Source of the DNA: Acidobacteriota bacterium
GTDB taxonomy: Bacteria; Acidobacteriota; Terriglobia; Acidiferrales; UBA7541
Direction of reading: 5' to 3'
Length of the DNA stretch: 6,227 nt
NCBI GenBank assembly: GCA_003131705.1
Contig: PKUY01000080.1
Span: 1,416-7,642, forward strand
Position 1 is the stretch's first letter, and each line of letters begins with the position of its first letter. The notes under the pieces are model-generated. The model worked only from the letters and a program-made list of their open reading frames with translations, was not told the origin of the DNA and searched no databases. The translations under genes and the position numbers were made by a program. Below, piece after piece: positions 1-5,638 of the stretch.

Positions 1-1
1 C

Positions 2-484
2 CTGCTCGGCCGGGAGCCTATCCGCGATTTTCCGGAATCAAACGGCCATGGCCGGGCAGCGCCCGGGCAGTTTTCATCGCCCAACATCGGAGTCTTGATT
101 GTCGAGCCGAAACAATCTTTCTCTCCCGAGGAATTGAAGAAAAAGCTAATCGATATGTGCCGGCAGGAAAACAAGGAGTTCGGTTACTACGTGGAAACAC
201 TGGGTCCCGGATACGAGCCGCGCCTGCTCTATCGTGTCTACGAAAAGGACGGGCACCAGGAACTTGTGCGCGGCGGCATCTTCGACGAGCTGGATACACG
301 CGCGCTCCGCAACGAATTCATCGCAGCAGGAAACGATCCTATGGTAAGCAACCGCGAGGGAGCGGTGCCGACAACTGTGATCAGTCCATCGATCCTGCTG
401 GATGATCTGGAAGTAAAGCGCACCGACGCCAAGAACGCAAAGCTGCCCGAATATCCGGCCCCGGATCTCACCTCCGCCCACTAA
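2..484 (+). CDS. TldD/PmbA-family metallopeptidase-like protein, C-terminal part (5' truncated by window edge)
   Basis: The frame is open from base 2 to the TAA at 482-484, giving 160 residues with no start codon of its own; an internal TTG at 95 is not a convincing start because the family signature begins before it. Visible signatures are SNGHGR at residues 13-18, a YRVY...ELVRGG segment at about 77-92, and VPTTVISPSILLDDLEVKR at 122-140. These resemble the C-terminal domain of the TldD-related (peptidase U62, 'modulator of DNA gyrase') proteins found in Acidobacteriota and Bacteroidota. The zinc-binding HExxxD-type motif of this family lies in the N-terminal domain and so cannot be checked here. 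Family members usually degrade or trim small peptides in the cytoplasm and often work as TldD/TldE pairs. The protein ends in a Pro-rich tail (KLPEYPAPD). The gene converges on the receptor gene. Family recognition is from memory of the motifs; whether it is the TldD-like or TldE-like subunit is undecided. Confidence 0.8.
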   Translation: MLGREPIRDFPESNGHGRAAPGQFSSPNIGVLIVEPKQSFSPEELKKKLIDMCRQENKEFGYYVETLGPGYEPRLLYRVYEKDGHQELVRGGIFDELDTRALRNEFIAAGNDPMVSNREGAVPTTVISPSILLDDLEVKRTDAKNAKLPEYPAPDLTSAH

Positions 485-530
485 GCCCCAATACGTCAGT
501 GCCTGGGAATCCCTGTAACTCCGGAAGAGA

Positions 531-557
531 GCATTTCATTGCACATCTACGGAATGC
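531..557 (+). terminator. Weak stem-loop in the convergent gap, possible 3' end structure
   Basis: In the 96-base gap between the two convergent stop codons, GCATTTC (531-537) can pair with GGAATGC (551-557) as RNA through seven pairs, one of them G-U, around a 13-base loop. No U-tract follows on the + strand. On the - strand the stem has a C-A mismatch, although a short pyrimidine run (TCTCTT) follows. It could contribute to the 3' end of the TldD-like transcript, but it does not meet the usual standard for an intrinsic terminator. Nothing else recognisable is in this gap. Confidence 0.2.
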
Positions 558-580
558 GCCCACTGCTGATAGGCTTCATG

Positions 581-3500
581 CTAGAAGATCAGTTTCAGCC
601 CGAACTGAATCTGCCGGGGATTGGTAGCCAGCGTCGTGATCAATCCCGCCGACGCGCTGATCGCACCGCTTGAAAATACGGTCGTGTTTGGCGGACCGAA
701 GTTTACTCGGTTGAACGCGTTGAAGAATTCCGCCCGGAATTGCAGGCTGGTCCTTTCCGACACCGCGGTATTCTTGAAGAGCGACAAATCCACATCAGCC
801 AAGCCGGGGCCGGTGAGCGTCCCTCTGCCCAAATTGCCGAAGGTGCCCGGAGCGGGCAGAACAAAGGCATTCGGATTGAACCATTGGCTGGGTTCGCGAA
901 GCTGGACAGGTCCCGAGAAGTTCGGATTCACGGAGGGCCGGTCGGGGTTTCTGGTGTCTCCATCTCCGGACCGGTTCGAGCCGATCAGAGGCGTGAATGG
1001 AAATCCGCTCAAGAAGGTGCTGATCCCATTCAACTGCCAGCCACCGATCAGTTTGCTTCCAAGTCCGCTGGCCGCATTCAGCCAGCGCTTTCCCTGGCCG
1101 AATGGCAGTTCGTAGCGGGCGGAGATGCTCGCCTGATTGGTTGCGCTCAAGGCGGATCGTCCCCAGTCGCGGGACACACGATTCCGATCCAACACCATTT
1201 GCGCCTGGTTGTTGGCCTGGGCGCCCGTCAATCCCGAATTGATGTCGAGGTTCTTCGACCATGTGTAGTTGGCACGGAATTCCAGTCCCTGGCTCAGGCG
1301 ATGCGACACTTCCGTTTCCAGCGCGTTGTAACTGCTGTTGTCTTCGGCAAACCAAAAAAACCCCGCTCCCAAGTACTGGTTTGGCCGCCTTCCTACCGGG
1401 ATGTATTCAGTACCCTGAGCAACGTGGCTTTGATTGGCTACGGTGGCGGGGGTGCCATTGGTTGCAACGCCGCCGGCTTGGCACCCCGCCGCGTTCGCGC
1501 AAATCTGCGAGGGGATGGAATTCGGATCGATGCTGAAGAGGCCATGGTAGCCATGCGATCCCACGTAGGCGATGCGGAAAACCGTGCTCTGATTCAACTG
1601 TTCCTCTATAGCAAGATTCCACTCCTCAACCGTCGGTGTTTTCGCATTGGCCTGCACTCCCTGAGGAGCGTACGTCGCGCAAGGTGTTGGCACATTCGGC
1701 CCGCACGTGGGCGGTGGCGCAACCCCTCGCACGATCGGCACGATCGAGGACAATGGCCCGGAAAACGAAAGCGAGCCATTGTACGGCGGAAGAGAGTTCA
1801 GCAGAAACGCGAGATCGTCAATCAGCGAATAGTATGTCCCGAATCCCGCCCGCACCGCGGTCTTTCCATTTCCAAAAGGATCCCACGCCAAACCGATCCG
1901 GGGGCTGAACAGCAGCTTCGCATTGTTCTGCGTGAAAACAGAATTGCCTACCTGCGGATTGGTCACAAGGACGCCGGAGGTGTTGATAAGGTAGTTCGCT
2001 GCTCGTCCAAAAGCCTCATTCCATCCGGTGGTGAATTCGTGCCGGATGCCGACGCGGAAGGTCAGATTCGGCCTTACTTTGATTGCATCTTCGAAGTACC
2101 ATGCCCCGAAAAGGCTTCTCCAGCCAAGCTCCGTGGTGGTGGGGACGACTTGAAACGTACTCACGGTCCCTTGCAGAAAAGTCTGCAGGCTGGTGAAGCT
2201 CGCTTGTCCCAGCTGGCGCGAGGCGGTGTCCTCATTGTCCTGGATCCGCTGGAACCAGACCCCGAAGCTGATCTCGTGGATTCCCCTGCTCAACTGCAAG
2301 TCGTCCGCATAGGTAAAGAGGTTTCGGCGATTCCAAACCCCGGCGGCATTGCTGGGACCCGCCGAAGTGAGAGCTGCAATGCCTGTGGTCGTAACACCGC
2401 CTCCAATGACGATCCCGCCCGGGCCGGCACCGGTGACGAAGTCGAGGTTTGCCGGAAAGCTGGCCAACAGGGACGAACTCAGATTAAACCCTGCTCGGGA
2501 GAACCCTGCGCGGAAGGTGTTGAGAAAGTTCGGCGAGGAGATGTGCGTTTCTTGGATGCTGGCCACTTGCATTCGAAGCATCGTGTACGAAGCGAACAAG
2601 GGGTCCGCCAAGGGCACCAGACTATTGCCGTCATCGATCGTATACGCTCCCGAGAGAGAATCTCGATCGCTCAAATTATAGTCTGTTCGGAGGGTACCGA
2701 AGTCCTCGCGGATGTGCTGCTTGGGACTGTTAAACGACAACGCCGTGCCGCTCGGCAGCCCCTTCACGGTCAACTCGGCGCCGTTCGGCTGGGGCCAAAA
2801 GGACATGTACTGCAACATCGACGGGTTCAGATTGGAGACTTTGGTCTCGATCCCCGAGGCATTTGGCAAATTGCCGAGACGCGCCTGCTGGTCGGGGACG
2901 ACGCTGACGTTACTCACTGCCAGTGCTTGCCGGAATCCTTCATAGTTGCCGAACAGGAACAATCGATCTTTCTTGAGAGGCCCTCCCAACGCACCTCCGA
3001 ATTGGTTTTGCTTGAAGGGAGAAGGGGACGAGCCCTCGGAAAAGTAGTTGCGCGCATCCAGCACGCTGTTTCGGAGAAACTCAAAAACAGTTCCGTGCAG
3101 CGTATTGCTTCCGGACTGGGTCACAACATTAACTTGCGCCCCCGCTCGCTTGCCATACTCGACGGGGTAGGTATCCGTGAGCACGTTGAACTCCCGAACA
3201 GCATCAATACCAAGCAGCTCGCCGCTGACACCACCGGGCGTTAGGGCGAGTTGGCTCGAGCCCGTATATTCAATGCCATTCAGCAAGAAGAGGTTTTCCG
3301 CGGTGCGCCGCCCCGCCACAGTAAACGTGTTCCCATTGCTGGTGCTTGTTTGAGCGCTTTTCATCGCGCTGTAGTTGATCGCTCCCGGGTTCAGGGTAAT
3401 CAGGTTGTCAAAGCTACGGCCGTTGAGCGGCAAATCCTTCACTTCGCGCTCTCCGACGATTCCGGAAACGGAGGCAATGGTCGTATTGACCACCGGAGCG

Positions 3501-3901
3501 TCTTCCGAAACAATTATCTGCTGGACAACTTCGCCTACTTCGAGCCGCAGGTGTACCGTCGCTTCCTGCCCCACCTCTAAATTGATCCCCGTCCTAACCA
3601 CCGCCCGGAAGCCGGTCTTTTCCGCTTTCACCTCCTGCGGCCCGAGAGGGAGAGCTAAGACTCTAAAGTCACCCGCTGAGTCCGTCGTCACGATGCGAGT
3701 GGCTCCTGTCTCGAGACTCTTCACGGTGATGGTTGCGCCGCTCACCACCCCGCCCGATGCGTCTTCCACTCTTCCCGAGATTGCGGAGGACTCCTGAGCC
3801 CATCCTGACGTTGGACTCGCCATGAGCATTAACGGCGGGAGAAAGAGACTCGCGAACAACAGCCTAGAACTCCACCACCCAGTCACGAACCCCCTTTTCA
3901 C
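581..3901 (-). CDS. Oar-like TonB-dependent receptor with N-terminal carboxypeptidase-regulatory-like domain
   Basis: This 1106-residue outer-membrane receptor starts at GTG (3901-3899) and stops at TAG. A strong AGGAGG five bases upstream fixes the start, and an in-frame TAG lies directly before it. Residues 1-35 are a signal peptide (basic start, hydrophobic core, likely cut after GWA). Residues 39-121 form a CarboxypepD_reg-like Ig-fold (ISGRVEDASGGVVSGATITV start). The plug region follows, with LPLNGRSFDNLITLNPG at 157-173 and QSGSNTLHGTVFEFLRN at 262-278. The rest is beta-barrel, with Oar-type segments such as FGGALGGPLKKDRLFLFGNYEG (301-322), EEWNLAIEEQL (759-769), YVGSHGYHG (779-787) and NYTWSKNLD (878-886). 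The chain ends in Phe, as expected for BAM recognition. No clear TonB box was found. The length is typical of the Acidobacteriota group. The ligand is unknown, and no SusD-like gene follows. The only four cysteines sit as two close pairs (733/741, 801/807), probably in surface loops. Confidence 0.95.
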   Translation of the reverse strand: MKRGFVTGWWSSRLLFASLFLPPLMLMASPTSGWAQESSAISGRVEDASGGVVSGATITVKSLETGATRIVTTDSAGDFRVLALPLGPQEVKAEKTGFRAVVRTGINLEVGQEATVHLRLEVGEVVQQIIVSEDAPVVNTTIASVSGIVGEREVKDLPLNGRSFDNLITLNPGAINYSAMKSAQTSTSNGNTFTVAGRRTAENLFLLNGIEYTGSSQLALTPGGVSGELLGIDAVREFNVLTDTYPVEYGKRAGAQVNVVTQSGSNTLHGTVFEFLRNSVLDARNYFSEGSSPSPFKQNQFGGALGGPLKKDRLFLFGNYEGFRQALAVSNVSVVPDQQARLGNLPNASGIETKVSNLNPSMLQYMSFWPQPNGAELTVKGLPSGTALSFNSPKQHIREDFGTLRTDYNLSDRDSLSGAYTIDDGNSLVPLADPLFASYTMLRMQVASIQETHISSPNFLNTFRAGFSRAGFNLSSSLLASFPANLDFVTGAGPGGIVIGGGVTTTGIAALTSAGPSNAAGVWNRRNLFTYADDLQLSRGIHEISFGVWFQRIQDNEDTASRQLGQASFTSLQTFLQGTVSTFQVVPTTTELGWRSLFGAWYFEDAIKVRPNLTFRVGIRHEFTTGWNEAFGRAANYLINTSGVLVTNPQVGNSVFTQNNAKLLFSPRIGLAWDPFGNGKTAVRAGFGTYYSLIDDLAFLLNSLPPYNGSLSFSGPLSSIVPIVRGVAPPPTCGPNVPTPCATYAPQGVQANAKTPTVEEWNLAIEEQLNQSTVFRIAYVGSHGYHGLFSIDPNSIPSQICANAAGCQAGGVATNGTPATVANQSHVAQGTEYIPVGRRPNQYLGAGFFWFAEDNSSYNALETEVSHRLSQGLEFRANYTWSKNLDINSGLTGAQANNQAQMVLDRNRVSRDWGRSALSATNQASISARYELPFGQGKRWLNAASGLGSKLIGGWQLNGISTFLSGFPFTPLIGSNRSGDGDTRNPDRPSVNPNFSGPVQLREPSQWFNPNAFVLPAPGTFGNLGRGTLTGPGLADVDLSLFKNTAVSERTSLQFRAEFFNAFNRVNFGPPNTTVFSSGAISASAGLITTLATNPRQIQFGLKLIF

Positions 3902-4027
3902 CTAGACCTCCTGCTCCCCGGAACGAAGACATGTCTGCTTCGGAGATCCCCAAGGTATCCCCAATCTGGATAGCCGGAATTTTCGATTTAGACCTCTGGC
4001 TTGTGCATCGTGCTGGCCCAGTTGCAT
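3902..4027 (-). CDS. Possible 41-codon upstream reading frame (leader peptide?) abutting the receptor start
   Basis: On the - strand an ATG at 4027-4025 opens a 41-codon frame that ends with TAG at 3904-3902, directly touching the receptor GTG at 3901 and in the same frame. The predicted peptide is basic (MQLGQHDAQARGLNRKFRLS at its start), has no signal peptide and matches no family I recognise. Its ATG lies about eight bases past the candidate -10 box, so the transcript would be leaderless or nearly so, and there is no room for a Shine-Dalgarno sequence. The receptor's own AGGAGG is inside its last codons. If translated, it would couple translation to the receptor. A chance open frame is quite possible. 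Confidence 0.2.
   Translation of the reverse strand: MQLGQHDAQARGLNRKFRLSRLGIPWGSPKQTCLRSGEQEV
3907..3912 (-). promoter_or_regulatory. Shine-Dalgarno sequence of the receptor gene
   Basis: The + strand CCTCCT reads AGGAGG on the coding strand, extended to AGGAGGT, five bases before the GTG at 3901. This is a full anti-Shine-Dalgarno match at good spacing. It decides in favour of the GTG over internal ATG codons. Confidence 0.85.
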
Positions 4028-4035
4028 GGACCGGC

Positions 4036-4065
4036 ATTATACCGCGAGCGCGAATGTTTATTCAG
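4036..4065 (-). promoter_or_regulatory. Candidate sigma-70-type promoter for the receptor gene
   Basis: The coding strand carries a perfect TATAAT (4041-4036) with an 18-base spacer to CTGAAT (4065-4060), which matches only three of six -35 consensus bases. The start point would fall near 4029-4027, leaving a leader of about 125 bases. It lies downstream of pqqE on the same strand, so the receptor could be transcribed independently of the pqq genes. The -10 box is convincing and the -35 box is weak. Confidence 0.5.
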
Positions 4066-4104
4066 GATGTCTCGATTGGCTTGCGCCCGGATGCGCCCGC
4101 GTCG

Positions 4105-4143
4105 TTCTCCTGCGAAGCTAACTTTGAAGCGGAGAATGCTTCG
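4105..4143 (-). repeat. Cluster of alternative inverted repeats downstream of pqqE
   Basis: Read on the - strand after pqqE, the order is CGAAGC (4143-4138), ATTCTCC (4137-4131), GCTTC (4130-4126), GCTTCG (4118-4113), then GGAGAA (4110-4105). CGAAGC can pair with either GCTTC or GCTTCG, and TTCTCC can pair with GGAGAA, so mutually exclusive hairpins are possible. No T-run follows, so it is not a textbook terminator. It may form the 3' end structure of the pqq transcript. Confidence 0.35.
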
Positions 4144-4152
4144 AGCTCGAAG
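4139..4152. repeat. Perfect 14-bp palindrome just after the pqqE stop codon
   Basis: CTTCGAGCTCGAAG is identical to its reverse complement and begins three bases past the pqqE TAA. As RNA it could fold into a 5-bp stem with a 4-base loop. As DNA it could be a dimeric protein site. Its right end on the transcript also feeds the alternative hairpins next to it. Its function is unknown. Confidence 0.45.
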
Positions 4153-4155
4153 TGT

Positions 4156-5274
4156 TTACATCCGATTGGATCGGTAGATCCACTCGATTTTCGTTGGCTC
4201 GCCTGCGATCACTGGCATTGTGGGCGCGGCGTTTACCTCAGCGAGAAGTTCATCCACGATGTGCCTCTGCGGAGCAAGCGAGCAAACCGGATCGGTCACT
4301 GTGGCGTCGTTTGCGAGTAGCAACGCCTGGCATCGGCAGCCGCCGAAATCCAGAGACCGGCGATCGCAGCTGCGGCAGGGCTCGGGCATCCATTCTTCGC
4401 CGCGGAATTTCTGGAACGAAGGCGATTCGTGCCAGATTGTTCTCAGCGGTTTCTCGGCCACATTTTCAAACTTCATGTCCGGCAGGCTGGCGGCTGCGTG
4501 GCACGGCAGCACGTCACCGCGCGGCGTGATCAGCATCAGTTTCCGTCCCCAGCCGCCCATGCAAGCTTTCGGATATTTCGCGTAATAGTCCGGAACAACG
4601 TATTCCACGCGAATGCGCCCGCGCAACAGCTCCTCCGCCTTCTTCAGAAACTCCAGCGAGCGGTCGAGCTGCGCCCGCGTCGGCAGCAGGCTCCTGAGAT
4701 TCGAAAATGCCCAGCCGTAATATTGCACGTGAGCGAACTCCACGCGTCCGGGGATGATCTGTTCGGCGAGTGCAAGCATTTCTTCGAGTTGATCCAGATT
4801 TTGGCGGTGGATCACGAAATTCAAAGTCAGCGCGATACGGTGTCGCTTAATCCACTTTGTCACGCGCAACTTTTGCGCGAAAACTCCCGCATCGGCAAAT
4901 TCAAGCGAACTCTGTTCGCACGCTCCTTGAAAGCTGACTTGGATGTGGTCAACACCCGCTTGCGCGAGATCGTCGAGCCGTTTCTCGTCGAGTGGAAGGC
5001 CCGACGTGATCAAGCTCACGTAGAGACCAGCGGCGCGTGCGGCGCGAATAAGTTGGCTGAGGTCGGGGCGCGCCAGCGGTTCGCCACCAGTGAAATCTGC
5101 CTGAAGCACGCCGAGTTCCGCGGCTTCGCGAAATACACGCGCCCACGCTTCCGTAGGAAGTTCGCTGTCCCGGCGCGTCAATTCAAGAGGGTTTGAGCAG
5201 TACACGCAATGCAGCGGGCACCGGTGGGTTAACTCGGCGATCAGCGCGAGCGGTGTGGATATGGAAGCACTCAT
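4156..5274 (-). CDS. pqqE: PqqA peptide cyclase PqqE (radical SAM/SPASM)
   Basis: This 372-residue cytoplasmic enzyme makes the carbon-carbon cross-link between Glu and Tyr side chains of PqqA, the first chemical step of PQQ synthesis, using S-adenosylmethionine. The radical-SAM cluster motif is C19-x3-C23-x2-C26, followed by TGGEP at 62-66, and the PqqE-type segment VQYYGWAF is at 183-190. The SPASM domain has C238, C258, C300, C303, D309, C313, C315 and C331. This spacing equals that of the Methylorubrum extorquens enzyme as I remember it, including the rare aspartate ligand of AuxII. The ATG at 5274 is the furthest possible start, because an in-frame TGA lies at 5283-5281. No good Shine-Dalgarno sequence precedes it. 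It follows pqqD after 85 bases and is probably in the same transcript. Length and motifs are complete, with no sign of decay. Confidence 0.97.
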   Translation of the reverse strand: MSASISTPLALIAELTHRCPLHCVYCSNPLELTRRDSELPTEAWARVFREAAELGVLQADFTGGEPLARPDLSQLIRAARAAGLYVSLITSGLPLDEKRLDDLAQAGVDHIQVSFQGACEQSSLEFADAGVFAQKLRVTKWIKRHRIALTLNFVIHRQNLDQLEEMLALAEQIIPGRVEFAHVQYYGWAFSNLRSLLPTRAQLDRSLEFLKKAEELLRGRIRVEYVVPDYYAKYPKACMGGWGRKLMLITPRGDVLPCHAAASLPDMKFENVAEKPLRTIWHESPSFQKFRGEEWMPEPCRSCDRRSLDFGGCRCQALLLANDATVTDPVCSLAPQRHIVDELLAEVNAAPTMPVIAGEPTKIEWIYRSNRM

Positions 5275-5324
5275 ATAAAATCACGTTGTCCGCAGAACCC
5301 AGCAGGATTGCAGCGGAAGCCGCA

Positions 5325-5338
5325 GCAGTCGCGACTGC
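5325..5338. repeat. Perfect 14-bp palindrome in the pqqD-pqqE spacer
   Basis: GCAGTCGCGACTGC equals its own reverse complement. It starts about 20 bases after the pqqD stop on the coding strand. A second GC-rich fold follows it, with GCGG (5313-5316) facing CCGC (5320-5323) around AAG. The 85-base spacer therefore looks structured, while pqqE lacks a clear ribosome site. No T-run follows, so it is unlikely to be a terminator. Confidence 0.45.
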
Positions 5339-5359
5339 CCGATGCACTTCTGCGCGTAG

Positions 5360-5638
5360 TTATTCAAAATCGAGCGCTCGTTTTTCGTTCAGCAGCGCCA
5401 GATACCCCAGAATGTCCTGCTCTACCTTTTGTGGCTCGGCTTGCGAATACAGCTTTTGCAATTCGGAAACAATTTGCTGCACCGTGTGGGTGCCGTCGCA
5501 GCGCTCCACAATTTCAAGACTGGGACCGTTCAACCGAAGCGCGCGTTCGGGCATCAGCAGCACACGGGGTTGACTGGCCCTCTCATTCAGGCGGCAACCA
5601 GGAGCGAGGCGCGGACGGCTGGTTGTTTCGGGCGCCAT
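5360..5638 (-). CDS. pqqD: PQQ biosynthesis peptide chaperone PqqD
   Basis: PqqD is a 92-residue RRE-fold (RiPP recognition element) protein that binds the precursor peptide PqqA and presents it to PqqE. The features fit the family: RPRLAPGCRL near the N-terminus (8-17), VLLMPERALRLNGPSLEIVE at 26-45, and the C-terminal helices from D48 (DGTHTVQQIVSEL, then a Leu-rich helix with DILGYLALL at 75-83). The length is standard for stand-alone PqqD. The ATG at 5638-5636 shares its A with the last base of the pqqC TAA (TAATG), which implies translational coupling. No separate Shine-Dalgarno sequence is needed or seen. Longer open frame upstream overlaps pqqC in another phase and is not part of this gene. 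Confidence 0.95.
   Translation of the reverse strand: MAPETTSRPRLAPGCRLNERASQPRVLLMPERALRLNGPSLEIVERCDGTHTVQQIVSELQKLYSQAEPQKVEQDILGYLALLNEKRALDFE

Noticed and set aside
95..484. TTG at 95 as the start of a small independent 129-residue protein
   Set aside because: The frame stays open to the left edge, and the family motif SNGHGR lies before this codon, so it is an internal codon of a truncated gene.
501..516. GGGAATCCC-type short palindrome after the TldD-like stop as a terminator
   Set aside because: The stem is too short, there is almost no loop, and no T-run follows on either strand.
740..3244. An 834-codon open frame on the + strand opposite the receptor gene
   Set aside because: It is antisense to a clearly real gene, has a TTG start, shows no recognisable domain, and its Arg/Gly/Gln-rich composition fits a mirror frame of GC-rich coding DNA.
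3931..4320. A 129-codon + strand frame starting between the receptor and pqqE
   Set aside because: More than a third of it is antisense to the end of pqqE, it has no evident ribosome site, and it resembles no family. The region is better explained as receptor leader and pqq 3' end.
4429..5196. A 255-codon + strand frame opposite pqqE
   Set aside because: It lies entirely within pqqE, which has every catalytic motif intact. The antisense product shows no domain I recognise.
5275..5359. A pqqA gene hidden in the pqqD-pqqE spacer
   Set aside because: The spacer has no frame encoding a small peptide with the E-x3-Y motif of PqqA. pqqA is expected upstream of pqqB/pqqC, outside the window.
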